NCBI GenBank assembly: GCA_009731375.1
Contig: BJOX01000303.1
Location: 151,406 to 215,405, forward strand
From: Paulinella micropora
Lineage: Eukaryota > Cercozoa > Imbricatea > Euglyphida
Direction of reading: 5' to 3'
Length of the DNA stretch: 64,000 nt
Under the pieces are notes generated by a model that had not been told where the DNA came from, ran no database searches, and saw only the letters and a list, made by a program, of their open reading frames with translations. Of this stretch, positions 8,074 to 18,689 are shown in pieces. Each line of letters opens with the position of its first letter. Positions within the stretch are counted from its first letter, which is position 1. A program made the position numbers and the translations under genes.

Positions 8074-8898
8074 ATGAGCTCCCTGCGCAACATTAGCAAA
8101 ATAAACCTGCTGGTCAGGAGCAAGGACCGGGACAGGGTACAGGGAGCGGGCGATTTAGCAGAGTTCCGGCTGCCCTTGTCGGAGGCTCTCGAGGGCCGGT
8201 ACAAGCTCATTTGGGCCACGGTGCCCAACGCGCTGTACAACGTGAATTCGAAAAACAACAAGCTGTACCTAACCAGCACGGCCACGGGCGACGTGACCAT
8301 CACGATCCCGTCACAGAATTACACTGGTGAGACCTTGGCCGACGCGCTGCAGAGTTTGCTGATCAACGAAGGGTACGTGCAGCCCGGGCAGACGATCGGC
8401 ATCACGTACCTCGATACCCGCCTCAAGCTGCAGTTTACGTTGAGCGCAGGCGCAGAGTTCAAGATCTACTGCAGGCAATCCGACAAGAACAGCGCGCACG
8501 CGGTGCTCGGCTTCGAGACTTCGGCACAGGACGCAGAGACTTGGCTGACGCAGGGGCAGACCAGGGTCTTGCCCAACGTGGTGGCGCTGGGCCTGCCGAC
8601 TAGCCTTGGCATCCGGATCAAGGAGTGCTCGAGTCTAGCCTACTCGGTCGGCGGCTTGTACGAAGTGTGGAACGGCAGCAGCGTCACGCGCGGCACCAAG
8701 GATCACTCGGCCAGCCTGATCATTCCGTTCTTGACCTCGAGCGGTGGCTATCAGTCTAGCGCCCAGGACAGGCACGACCAGCACGTCTACTTTCCTAGCC
8801 CGACCAAGTATCTCAACATCCAGGTCGTGTCGCCGGACACGCGCGACAAGGTTGACCTCAATGGAGCAGACTGGGAAATGCTGCTGAGCAAGGCGTGA
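8074..8898 (+). CDS. Minor capsid/penton-like protein
   Basis: An intact 274-residue frame. Its opening SKINLLVRSKDRDRVQGAG and then FRLPLSEALEGRYKLIWATVPNALYNV match the pattern seen in penton-type minor capsid proteins of PLVs and relatives: a short N-terminal arm with a charged DR motif, then the first strands of a jelly roll ending in a hydrophobic P-x-x-x-YN segment. The rest is strand-rich with loops (NYTGETLADALQSLL), and there is no membrane segment. The family forms the capsid vertices. Its position next to spike, basic and fibre genes agrees. The call is by pattern, not by alignment. Confidence 0.55.
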   Translation: MSSLRNISKINLLVRSKDRDRVQGAGDLAEFRLPLSEALEGRYKLIWATVPNALYNVNSKNNKLYLTSTATGDVTITIPSQNYTGETLADALQSLLINEGYVQPGQTIGITYLDTRLKLQFTLSAGAEFKIYCRQSDKNSAHAVLGFETSAQDAETWLTQGQTRVLPNVVALGLPTSLGIRIKECSSLAYSVGGLYEVWNGSSVTRGTKDHSASLIIPFLTSSGGYQSSAQDRHDQHVYFPSPTKYLNIQVVSPDTRDKVDLNGADWEMLLSKA

Positions 8899-8956
8899 AT
8901 TTTTTTTTAATCTTTATGAGAAGACAAGATATAGAGAAAGCAAGAAAAAAAACGGT

Positions 8957-9232
8957 ATGTCCGGTCGTGGCCCCCGATCCGATATCAAACATCGTGTAGC
9001 TAGTGCCAGGGCGGCTTACGGACGACCCAATCCCAGGCCACGCAGGAGAGCACCAGCACCAGCGGCAGCGGCAGCAGCACCGCCACCGGGCCCAGTCGAG
9101 CGGCACCACCACGACCCAGTCGAGTACACACGCTACCTGCTGGCCCTGACCAAGAAGAAGAAGAACAGCTCCGGTGTGCCGGCCTTCAAGCCAAAAGCGG
9201 CCAGGCGAAAGAAGAAGAAGACGAAAATTTAA
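8957..9232 (+). CDS. Small Arg/Pro/Ala-rich basic virion-type protein
   Basis: A 91-residue protein from MSGRGPRSDIKHRV to TAA. It is very basic, with Arg/Pro/Ala repeats in the middle, a conserved-looking centre PVEYTRYLLALTKKKKN and a Lys-rich end. This composition fits a DNA-condensing or core protein packed in virions, or a nucleolar-targeted protein. It starts after AAGAAAAAAAACGGT. No family recognised. The gene is intact. Confidence 0.5.
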   Translation: MSGRGPRSDIKHRVASARAAYGRPNPRPRRRAPAPAAAAAAPPPGPVERHHHDPVEYTRYLLALTKKKKNSSGVPAFKPKAARRKKKKTKI

Positions 9233-9274
9233 ATCGTGTCACAAACTTTCTTTTAACAGACGGAAAAAAGAAGG

Positions 9275-9912
9275 ATGGACGAGAAAGTCGTGATGCCGCG
9301 GGAGGACTCGCATGACTCGGATGACTCGGACGTAAAGCGAGAGGAAGAAAAATGGTCCTCGCGCCACGAGTCTTATTTTGCCAGCGTGGTGGACGAATGC
9401 GCGCTGCACGCGCGCCTCAACAACTCAGCTGGCTATTTTTACTACAACAAGTTCCTGATCTTCGGGCTGCTGGCTACTATCGTGCCGGCGATCTGCTCCG
9501 TTATCGTCGGCAACTTCGGCTTCAAGGCGTGCGAAGCGGGCCGGGCCGGCTGATCCTGGTGGCCATCATCTCCTGCATCAACAGCTTTTTCAACTTTGGT
9601 CAAAAAGCGGAGCGCCACTTCTCCTGTGAGATCCTGTTCGAGATGGTCAAGAACGAACTGTCAGTCGAAATGGCCAAGAAGAGGCGCTTTAGATTAGCAG
9701 CGGACAGGCTGCTGGTCAAGATTACCATGGCCCTGGAGAAAGTGCGTTCGAACGAGCAGGTCATACCGGGCCCGGTGCTTTGGGCGCACCGCCTGGACCG
9801 CGAGAAGCTGGCCAAAGCGCGCGCGCAGATGGTCACGAGCGGTGACCCTGTTAGGATCCACCATGGCACGCCCGTGACGCTGGGCAGGCACTTGATCCCG
9901 ATGCCTACATGA
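9275..9912 (+). CDS. SLATT-like two-transmembrane protein, one frameshift
   Basis: An acidic N-terminus (MDEKVVMPREDSHDSDDSD) is followed by YFYYNKFLIFGLLATIVPA and a second hydrophobic segment LILVAIISCINSFFNFGQ, then KAERHFSCEILFEMVKNEL and a long charged cytoplasmic part. This two-helix hairpin followed by a helical stretch with an aromatic, Lys-Ala-Glu and His motif resembles the SLATT family (2TM proteins, in bacteria tied to nucleotide-signalling defence and also present in large DNA viruses). The frame changes at about 9545-9555 in a GC-rich run; one missing base would join the parts into about 212 residues. It overlaps the convergent gene by a few bases. Confidence 0.5.
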
Positions 9913-10252
9913 CCGTGCAGACCTTGGGACACAGCTCGCAGCAGTTGGAAGCGAGGGCGGCCTTCACGAGCTCCCAGATGACATCGACCACGGGCGGGAT
10001 CAGCTTGTCCACGTTGTCGTCGGGACACAAGTGCACGAGCACTGAAATAAGGATCTGCTTCTTCTCCTCACCAGATTGGTTAGTGTAGAGAGCAAGGTAC
10101 TTGACCCCGTGGACAATGAGCTGCGGCACGCTCTGCCAGGAGAAATCGCTGTAGCTGCGCTTGAGCTCGAGTGCGAGCTCGTGCGAGGTTACGGTGATGG
10201 ACTCTGGCGACGCGGGCATCAGCCGTTGTTCGGTCTTACGTCTTTGCAACAT
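9905..10252 (-). CDS. Conserved-type small helical viral protein
   Basis: An intact 115-residue frame from ATG 10252 (MLQRRKTEQRLMP) to TAG. Its core contains VKYLALYTNQSGEEKKQILISVLVHL followed by DKLIPPVVDVIWELVKAAL (split here for length). The G-x-x-K-K helix and the following I-P-x-V-x-x-I-W helix resemble a short family of unknown function common in large DNA viruses and virophage-like elements. No membrane segment is certain; the last helix is hydrophobic. It is convergent with the SLATT-like gene and divergent from the reductase gene, with a 78-base A/T-rich promoter region between. Confidence 0.45.
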   Translation of the reverse strand: MLQRRKTEQRLMPASPESITVTSHELALELKRSYSDFSWQSVPQLIVHGVKYLALYTNQSGEEKKQILISVLVHLCPDDNVDKLIPPVVDVIWELVKAALASNCCELCPKVCTVM

Positions 10253-10330
10253 AGTTAGTCTTTGTTTCTGTTTTGCGCCATAAGAAAAAAATATATCCTC
10301 TTTCCCTTTATAGTATTAAAAAGAGAGTAA

Positions 10331-11343
10331 ATGGCCTTGCTGGAACTGGACAATAGGCAGTTGAACGAATGGACACTGAAGAAAAACTGCTCGTGCCGGA
10401 AGAATCGCGATTTTGTCTCTTCCCGATACGGCGTCCGGACCTATTCATTCTATGAAGCTTCCCTGCGTTCGTTCTGGACAGCAGATGAGCTAGACCTAAG
10501 CCGGGAACAGGCCGATTTCAAGAAACTGAGTGCGGACGAGCAGCATTTTATTAAGATGGTGCTGGGCTTCTTTGCTAGCTCGGACGACATCATCCAAGAG
10601 AACCTGGCCGCTAATTTTTGGCCGAGGTGCAATATTCCGAAGCGAGACTTTTTTATTCTTACCAGATCTTTAATGAAGCCGAACACTCGCGGACCTACAG
10701 CTTGTTGATCGACACGATCATCAGCGACCAGCCAGAGAAGGACAAGCTGTTCAATGCGATCACGCAGGTCCCGACCGTGTCCCAAAAAGCCAAGTGGGCG
10801 CTGCAGTGGCTCAGCCCGGCCCGGTCTTCGTTTGCCGAGCGGCTGGTGGCGTTCGCTTGTGTGGAACTTGTCCAGTTTGCCTCTTCTTTCGCCTCCATCT
10901 TTTGGCTTAAACAAAAGCACCCGGGCCTGCTGCAGGGCCTGTGCACCTCGAACGAGTTTATTGCGCGGGACGAGACACAGCACGGCCTGTTCGCGTGCCA
11001 CTTGTACAAGCACCACGTGTCGAACAAGCTGCAGATGTCGCGCATTTTCCAGATCGTGGCGGGCTGCGTCGAGGTCGAACGGAGGTTCATCAGCGAGTCG
11101 CTGCCGGTGGCCTTGTTGGGCTTGAACGCCACGCTGATGGAGCGGTACGTTGAGTTCGTGGCGGACGGCCTGCTGCAGAACTTGGGCCTGAGCGAAAAGC
11201 TGTACGGAGTGGCCAAGTGCCCTTTGCCCTTCATGGAGCAGCTAGGCGTGGTAGGCAAGACAAACTTTTTCGAGAAAAGAGTGAGCGAGTACGCGCGGGC
11301 GCCAGCCAAGGAGCCCGAATGGGGCCTAGACAAAGACTTTTAG
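10331..11343 (+). CDS. Ribonucleotide reductase small subunit (R2), one frameshift
   Basis: Class I R2 makes the tyrosyl radical with which the large subunit reduces ribonucleotides, supplying dNTPs. Ligands are visible in order: Asp in DELDLS, Glu in IIQENL, the E-x-x-H of NEAEHS, the radical Tyr in TYSLLID, the second E-x-x-H in DETQH and Glu in EVERRF. The C-terminus LDKDF is the usual tail that docks on the large subunit, and stops at TAG. Length (about 335 residues) is normal. The frame changes at a run of T bases near 10,613-10,618 and one base would repair it, so this may be a homopolymer error. No large subunit is in the window. Confidence 0.85.
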
Positions 11344-11612
11344 CCATTGATGGTGTCTGGCATCTCTACGATCGTCTCTTCTAGTGCAGTTTCGGTGTGG
11401 GCGGCTGCCTCGGCTGCTGCCGCCTCTGCTTTCTCTTGTTGTTGAATGAGCGTCTTAACTTGCTCGCGCATCACCTTGCAATCACAGACCTTTTCACAGA
11501 GCCCAATCTGCAGCTGTAACTTCTCTCGTTCGACCGCCAGTATCCGGCGGCGGGCTAGGCACGCGGCCAGCTCGTTCTCGTTCTCGGCTAGTGCTTGTCG
11601 CAACGCGTCCAT
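11340..11612 (-). CDS. Small coiled-coil protein
   Basis: An intact 90-residue frame from MDALRQALAENENELAACLA to TAA/TAG overlapping the reductase stop. It is almost entirely helical, with heptads (LAVEREKLQLQIGL), three cysteines in EKVCDCKV and an Ala/Glu-rich tail ending EMPDTING. It probably oligomerises. Its start is preceded by TTTTTAATTAAAAAA on the coding strand side. Function unknown; in this position, between RNR and fibre, it could be a fibre or virion assembly protein, but that is only context. Confidence 0.5.
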   Translation of the reverse strand: MDALRQALAENENELAACLARRRILAVEREKLQLQIGLCEKVCDCKVMREQVKTLIQQQEKAEAAAAEAAAHTETALEETIVEMPDTING

Positions 11613-11679
11613 TTCTTTTTTAATTAAAAAATACAGAATCGAAAGAAGAAAAAAAATCAGCCCGGGATCTCCGTAATGG

Positions 11680-13698
11680 TCAGTGACACTCTACCTCTCG
11701 AATAAGCAGTCGAACCGCCGAAAGGCTCCACGTGACAGCACCCTGTGTGTCGCCATAAGCTTCGAACCATATATACTCATTTGCCGCCACTTCCATGATA
11801 CCCGACAGGCCGGGCGCGGTGATCCGCCCGTTGCCATGAAGCCCATGGGCGCCAACTGACACCTGAAAATTGGCTTCTGTCTGCTGTACGCCGGAGCTTG
11901 AGGCGGGTCTCACTGCATTCCTTTCGACCCAGACATCGTAATAGGCGCCACTGGTCGGCGGGTTGTTGGTAGCCGCTGCCGAAGTAATAAACTTGAACGA
12001 GGCAGTGATCAGCCATTTCCTGCCAGTGGGCATACCGGACGTGTTCTGCCAGGTCGTGAAGCCGTTGGCATGGCTTACGGTGATGTTGCCGTATATGGGC
12101 GCCAGCCTCACTACGCCATCGACCGGGATCTTCCTGCCAGTTCGACTATTAACAGAGACGGCCGTGTCACTCGTCAGCCAGTGGCCACGGTCCCAGGTGC
12201 CCAGTTCGAACTCGCCGAGGTCGTTGATTTGGAGCACACGGTCCGTGCCGGCAGAGGGTAGCGCGGTCGGCAGCTTCAGCGTGTTTGTGCCGCACATGAT
12301 CGAATCCACACCCGTGAGGCCCGTGGCATTGACCGACACGCACTCGGACTCAACGACGGGTGCAAAGGTCCCCACAGTTGCCTGGGTACTCGAATTTGTC
12401 GAAGTGACGATAAACCGGTGGTAGTAATAGAACGCGGTCGAAGCGGGTGCGCTCGAGTTCAGGGTCTGTAACGTCGTGGTAAAAGAGAAGTTACCGGACC
12501 AGACCAGTGTCCAGGTACTGCCATTGTCCGACCCCGCCAACGTGAAGCTTTTGGTTGAGCTACTGAGAGAAGAGGTATTAGTCAAGCGAAGCTCGTGATT
12601 CTGTAACGGCGCCGCTGGTGCTGGAGCGTAAAGTGTTCGCCGTACACGTTGCCGCCGCCTACGTTGGCAACGGCGTTGTTTGTCGTGTTGATACTCCCGT
12701 CCGAGTTGTAGTTGCCGAGGCTAGTCCAGCTATTGGCAGCGACACCATCGAAAACTCTATAGCTCTCTTGGCCTACAACTGCGGAAGAGTGGCTGAGCAC
12801 CCAGTTAGGGTCTGTGGTAGGCATATAAGTCATATAGGCCGGCATGGAAGTCCAGGTCGGCAGCGCCACCGAGCCAGAAGTCACAACCGTGGTGGAAGTG
12901 CTCTGGGGCACCATCTGCCCTGCAGAAGTCAGGCTCAGAACGGCGGTCTGGGCCGGCGTGGAGGCTGGCAACAACGAGCTGGCCGCAAGCTGACCCGCCG
13001 AGTCCAGCGTGACCAAAGACGTCGAGCCGGGCAGGCTAGCAGGTACTCTGACAGAAGAGGCGGCTAGCTGCCCTCCGCTGGACAGGGAGACGAAGGACGT
13101 GTTGGACGGCAGCGCAATAGGCAGACTCAGCGCGACCGCCCCGGTGCTCGCGATCGTAGAGGCGCCGATCGTTAATGGCGACGTGTGTGCGTGCGACTCC
13201 GGGTTCGAGCCGATCACGATATAGCCATCAGCGTCGATCGCGAATGCCTGTTTCCCTGTCCAAAACCTAGGCTTGATCTCCGCGATGCGTATATAACCAT
13301 TTCCACCAGCGTTGACATAGAGCGATTCTGTGACAAAGCGGTAGACTTTGTAGTAGCCCTGGCTGGTGAGTGTGAAGGTTCTGTAAATCTCGCTGGTTAG
13401 CCAAGTAGGCATGTCGCTGCCGGAACGATACAACTCTGTCCAAGTAGTAGGAGTAGCGGATGCTTCGTTTGAGCCAAAAACTGCTATGCGCCGCGGCCAG
13501 GTAGAATACTGGTAGGTAGGATCACCACCTGGGTGCAGGCGCGGGTACCAGTCAAAGTCCTTCAGGCGCATGCTAGTCCCGTCCACGAGACGCAGCTGAA
13601 ACCAATCTCCCTGTACCCCGTTAGTTGACTGCACAGTGTAACCGAGACCAGTGACGAGCGATGCAGTGTAGACTTCGCTGCTGTTGTAAAATATCTTG
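11680..13698 (-). pseudogene. 3' half of giant viral fibre gene (after transposon insertion)
   Basis: This is the C-terminal part of the fibre whose 5' half lies at 32,527-35,746. From the insertion point (CTTG 13,695-13,698) the frame runs without a start codon into a galactose-binding/discoidin-like domain (GDWFQLRLVDGTSMRLKDFDW), then three spacer repeats of the type LPxxLPxxTSLVxLxSxGQLA, then a second discoidin-like domain that is split by a frameshift at about 12,583. Next come one more spacer repeat and a strand-rich C-terminal head (about 11,680-12,200, for example GRKWLITASFKF and EYIWFEAYGDTQGAVTW) resembling a C1q/TNF-type knob. Such heads bind receptors. The piece has no promoter of its own. 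Confidence 0.65.
13695..13698. repeat. Left target-site duplication CTTG
   Basis: CTTG directly precedes the left inverted repeat, and the same four bases follow the right one at 32,527-32,530. The interrupted fibre gene needs only one copy. Confidence 0.8.
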
Positions 13699-13729
13699 AC
13701 ACGTTCGCACTTTTCAAGTACACTATCTG
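13699..13729 (+). repeat. Left terminal inverted repeat
   Basis: Starts ACACGTTCGCACTTTTCAAG and continues to ACTATCTG. It is identical over 27 bases to the reverse complement of the right end. Confidence 0.85.
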
Positions 13730-14310
13730 CTTTTTGCTGTTTATGGCTTCTATTTTCAGAAGCATGCCTGCCGCGAGCAATCTTTTGTGATCACATTGCT
13801 TCTCCCCATATTTGCTTTGTACTTACCACGTTTCAAGTCCATAGTGTCACTTCTCTGGTTGGCGGCGGCTCAAAACAGTCGCGGCAGGTCGCGGCAAAAG
13901 TCCGTTTTTTACTAGATAGTGTTGAGGGGGGTCCCGGACATTATTATTCAAATATTTTGCTGTAAATAATTTTTTCACATCGGATCAGGACCCTTAGCAC
14001 GTTGATACAATTTTTGTCGCGGTGGTAACGCGTTCAAGGTGCAGACGAAAGTATCGCGGCAAAGTCACGGCACAGACTTTTCCAAACTCACGGCTCTAGC
14101 CTTTCCCTGTGGCTAAAACGTAATTTCACAAGCTCAGACTTGCGGCACTTACTTGATATCGCTTAAAAAGCGTTTCCTATCCTTGGTAACGGACACTTGC
14201 TTTGTTGCTTTGCGGCGTTCGGTTTCGGAGACTAGGTCCTAGATTTACCCATAAAGTTGTCCGATGGAGCTTTTGAGCCAAGCACGACCCCGATGTCATT
14301 CTAGATCTTC
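13730..14310. other. Transposon left interior, no gene seen
   Basis: AT-rich sequence with scattered CGCGG-rich words (GTCGCGGCAGGTCGCGGC at 13,879). No long frame, RNA gene or repeat family is visible. Confidence 0.4.
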
Positions 14311-14870
14311 TCATGTTACCCTTTCAAAACCTTTATAGTGAGCAAAACCAACCGCTTATAGGGCATATACAGATGAACAATCATGAAAATAACCTGTATC
14401 CAGATTTTCACTGCCGCGACCGCCGCGACTTTCGCGGCACAAAGAGAACAAGAAATGAAAAGCGACTGGATGTATCAAAGACAGAAACCATAATTCTTGT
14501 CTATGCACTGGGACTGCGTTTGGACCTAATGCACTGGTCCGCGGGCCTCTTTGACGAGTGAGGAAGCGAATTTTACCAGGCGGCCAATATTGACGGCGCA
14601 TGCGCCGCCGCCGCATAAATACATTTCTTGCTTACAAAAGACATACATACAGAAAATCCCTTGTGATAAGCTCGCAAATTATTTCAAACAAATATGGACT
14701 CATGTTCATGCAGATACACGTGCTCGAAGACCTGCCAGACAGCCTTGCTGGTCGCGGCAGCACCGAATGTCTTCGCGGCGCGAAGGCTGCGGCGCCGCCC
14801 CATAAACATAGTTTTCACGTAAAAATAATGATCAAAACGTATTCTAAACACCTGCATCCTTCCTTTGAAA
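14311..14870. repeat. Dispersed repeat family, copy 1
   Basis: This block recurs at about 16,833-17,337 with few differences (for example CTGCCGCGACCGCCGCGAC, and later AAATTATTTCAAACAAATAT). Its 3' part recurs again at about 31,340-31,450, and a diverged version is at 15,005-15,150. It lacks coding potential. Copies inside one transposon suggest a nested non-autonomous element or local duplication. Confidence 0.65.
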
Positions 14871-16832
14871 ACCGATAAACCTTTGCAATGATAAACTAAG
14901 ACAAACTTGCAAATAAACTTTATCAAAACAGTGCTGTATATGTAATACCATGCCCTGCAGCCAATCTACGAGCCAGGCTGTCGGGAACAATAAATCCCTT
15001 TGTTTAAGCTCGCAAACTACTTCAAACAAATATCGATTCATATGCATGCAGCTACACGTGGTTGAAGCGCTGCCGCAGTGGCTTACCTGTCGCAGTAGCA
15101 CGCACCAAATGTCTTGGCGGCGGGCTGCGGCGCCGGTTCCGCCCCATGAAAATATTCTTCACTCAAAAATAATATTCACAATATGCCGGGGCGGCTCGGC
15201 TCGCTGTCTCTTGCCGTTTGGACTCAAAGCAGTGTGTTTGGGCCGCCCCAGCCGGGTCCTGCCAGCGTGCAGGAGAAAATCGTTCAGCGGGTTGCAGGGT
15301 TAGGGTTATTAGGGTTAGGGTTAGGGTTAGGGTTAGGGTTAGGGTTAGGCCATGTGAACCAACGCTTGGCTTGCTGGGCTCGGCATTCGAGGACGGGTCG
15401 GGCAACCGGCTGCCTTCTTCAGCTCCCCAACACCGGCTCACTGCAGCAACTGCCGGCAGAGGGCGAGGAGGAAAGATGTCCCGGTCACGGTTGCAGTCAC
15501 ATAAGCTTCAAGGCACACCTTGCGGGATAAGGGCCCGTTTGAACTCAAACCTGCGGCCGCGAGCTCCAAACTTCAATAAGGGCCGGAGCAAGGGTCCAAC
15601 CACGCAGAACCTAGCCAGGGCTTCATTCGGACCACTTGCGGCGGAGGCCGGCGAGCTCACGGCAGAGGCCATTCCTCAAGGCAACGGTTAGGTTTAGGGT
15701 TAGGGTTAGGGTTCAGCACCCCACCAGGCTGCCGGGCTATGCCGGGGCGGCTTGGCTCGCTGTCTCTCGCCGTTTGGACTCAAAGCAGTGTGTTTGGGCC
15801 GCCCCGGCCGGGTCCTGACAGCGTGCCGGAGAAAATAGTTTATCGGGTTGCAGGGTTAGGGTTAGGGATAGGGTTAGGGTTAGGGTTAGGGTTAGGGTTA
15901 GGCCGTGTGAACCAACGCTCGGCTTGCTGGGCTCGGCATTGGAGGACGGGTCGGGCGACCGGCTGCCTTCTTCAGCTCCCCAACACCGGCTCACTGCAGC
16001 AACTGCCGGCAGAGGGCGAGGAGGAAAGATGTCCCGGTCACGGGTGCAGTCACATAAGCTTCAAGGCACACCTTGCGGGATAAGGGCCCGTTTGAACTCA
16101 AACCTGCGGCCGCGAGCTCCAAACTTCAATAAGGGCCGGAGCAAGGGTCCAACCACGCAGAACCTAGCCAGGGCTTCATTCGGACCACTTGCGGCGGAGG
16201 CCGGCGAGCTCACGGCAGAGGCCATTCCTCAAGGCAACGGTTAGGTTTAGGGTTAGGGTTAGGGTTCAGCACCCCACCAGGCTGCCGGGCTATGCCGGGG
16301 CGGCTTGGCTCGCTGTCTCTCGCCGTTTGGACTCAAAGCAGTGTGTTTGGGCCGCCCCGGCCGGGTCCTGACAGCGTGCCGGAGAAAATAGTTTATCGGG
16401 TTGCAGGGTTAGGGTTAGGGATAGGGTTAGGGTTAGGGTTAGGGTTAGGGTTAGGCCGTGTGAACCAACGCTCGGCTTGCTGGGCTCGGCATTGGAGGAC
16501 GGGTCGGGCGACCGGCTGCCTTCTTCAGCTCCCCAACACCGGCTCACTGCAGCAACTGCCGGCAGAGGGCGAGGAGGAAAGATGTCCCGGTCACGGGTGC
16601 AGTCACATAAGCTTCAAGGCACACCTTGCGGGATAAGGGCCCGTTTGAACTCAAACCTGCGGCCGCGAGCTCCAAACTTTAATACGGGCCGGATGAAGGA
16701 TCCAATGACGCAGAACCTAGCCAGGGCCTCGTTCGGACCACTTGCGGTGGAGGCTGGCGAGCTCACGGCAGAGGCCATTCCTCAAGGCAAGGGTTAGGGT
16801 TAGGGTTAGGGCTCGCTGTCTCTCGCCGTTAT

Positions 16833-17337
16833 CTTTCAAAACCTTTACAGTGAGCACAACCAACCGCTTATAGGGTATATACAGATGAACAATCATGAAA
16901 ATAACCTGTATCCAGATTTTCACTGCCGCGACCGCCGCGACGTTCGCGGCACAAAGAGAACAAGAAATGAAAAGCGACTGGATGTATCAAAGACGGAATG
17001 TTTATGCACTGGGACTGCGTTTGGACCTAATGCGCTGGTCCGCGGGCCTCTTGGACGAGTGAGGAAGCGAACTTTACCAGGCGGCCAATATTGACGGCGC
17101 ATGCGCCGCCGCCGCATAAATACATTTCTTGCTTACAAAAGACATACATACAGAAAATCCCTTGTGATAAGCTCGCAAATTATTTCAAACAAATATGGAC
17201 TCATGTTCATGCAGATACACGTGCTCGAAGACCTGCCAGACAGCCTTGCTAGTCGCGGCAGCACCGAATGTCTTCGCGGCGCGAAGGCTGCGGCGCCGCC
17301 CCATAAACATAGTTTTCACGTAAAAATAATGATCAAA
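16833..17337. repeat. Dispersed repeat family, copy 2
   Basis: Near-identical to 14,311-14,835. It starts abruptly in a TTAGGG array at about 16,815 and ends at the sequence gap. Confidence 0.65.
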
Positions 17338-17347
17338 NNNNNNNNNN
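17338..17347. other. Sequence gap (10 N)
   Basis: Ten N. Different repeat families lie on each side, so the join may be an assembly bridge. Confidence 0.95.
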
Positions 17348-18689
17348 TCGGCGCCTGCGGCTAGGTTTCAGTCACATAAGCTTCAAGGCAGGGCTCATCA
17401 TTCGAGGACGGGTCGGGCAACCGGCTGCGTTCTTCAGCTCCCTAACACCGGCTCACTGCAGCAACTGCCGGCAGAGGGCGAGGAGGAAAGATGTCCCGGT
17501 CACGGGTGCAGTCACATAAGCTTCAAGGCACACCTTGCGGGATAAGGGCCCGTTTGAACTCAAACCTGCGGCCGCGAGCTCCAAACTTCAATACGGGCCG
17601 GATCAAGGGTCCAACCACGCAGAACCTAGCCAGGGCTTCATTCGGACCACTTGCGGCGGAGGCCGGCGAGCTCACGGCAGAGGCCATTCCTCAAGGCAAC
17701 GGTTAGGTTTAGGGTTAGGGTTAGGGTTCAGCACCCCACCAGGCTGCCGGGCTATGCCGGGGCGGCTTGGCTCGCTGTCTCTCGCCGTTTGGACTCAAAG
17801 CAGTGTGTTTGGGCCGCCCCGGCCGGGTCCTGACAGCGTGCCGGAGAAAATAGTTTATCGGGTTGCAGGGTTAGGGTTAGGGATAGGGTTAGGGTTAGGG
17901 TTAGGGTTAGGGTTAGGCCGTGTGAACCAACGCTCGGCTTGCTGGGCTCGGCATTGGAGGACGGGTCGGGCGACCGGCTGCCTTCTTCAGCTCCCCAACA
18001 CCGGCTCACTGCAGCAACTGCCGGCAGAGGGCGAGGAGGAAAGATGTCCCGGTCACGGGTGCAGTCACATAAGCTTCAAGGCACACCTTGCGGGATAAGG
18101 GCCCGTTTGAACTCAAACCTGCGGCCGCGAGCTCCAAACTTCAATACGGGCCGGAGCAAGGGTCCAACCACGCAGAACCTAGCCAGGGCTTCATTCGGAC
18201 CACTTGCGGCGGAGGCCGGCGAGCTCACGGCAGAGGCCATTCCTCAAGGCAACGGTTAGGTTTAGGGTTAGGGTTAGGGTTCAGCACCCCACCAGGCTGC
18301 CGGGCTATGCCGGGGCGGCTTGGCTCGCTGTCTCTCGCCGTTTGGACTCAAAGCAGTGTGTTTGGGCCGCCCCGGCCGGGTCCTGACAGCGTGCCGGAGA
18401 AAATAGTTTATCGGGTTGCAGGGTTAGGGTTAGGGATAGGGTTAGGGTTAGGGTTAGGGTTAGGGTTAGGCCGTGTGAACCATCGCTCGGCTTGCTGGGC
18501 TCGGCATTGGAGGACGGGTCGGGCGACCAGCTGCCTTCTTCAGCTCCCCAACACCGGCTCACTCTCAGCGCTGACTGCATATTTGCGGCGCTCGCGGCAT
18601 ATTTGTGGCGCTCGTGGCATATACAGTAACTGCCGGCAGTCACATATATAAGGGCCCGTTTGAACTCAAACATGCGGCCGCGAGCTCCA

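Larger units (their letters stand above)
15180..18560. repeat. 553-bp satellite with internal TTAGGG arrays
   Basis: Units beginning ATGCCGGGGCGGCT lie at 15,183, 15,739, 16,292, 17,754 and 18,307; the regular spacing is 553 bp and the first unit is 556. Each unit holds two blocks of (GGGTTA)n, one of about 3 and one of about 6-8 repeats with a GGGATA variant at a fixed place. The series is interrupted at 16,800-17,460 by the dispersed repeat and a 10-base gap. The many open frames in it are by-products of the repeat. The arrangement is like subtelomeric satellites of organisms with TTAGGG telomeres. Confidence 0.8.

Noticed and set aside
9600-10028. A 142-codon minus-strand frame across the SLATT-like gene
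   Set aside because: It is antisense to two better supported genes and has no recognisable composition.
15300-15345. A chromosome end (true telomere)
   Set aside because: The TTAGGG runs are short, repeated at fixed spacing and flanked by unique sequence on both sides.
15180-18560. Repeated 60-187-residue frames in the TTAGGG satellite
   Set aside because: The same frames recur in every 553-bp unit on both strands; they reflect repeat structure, with no start or splice context.
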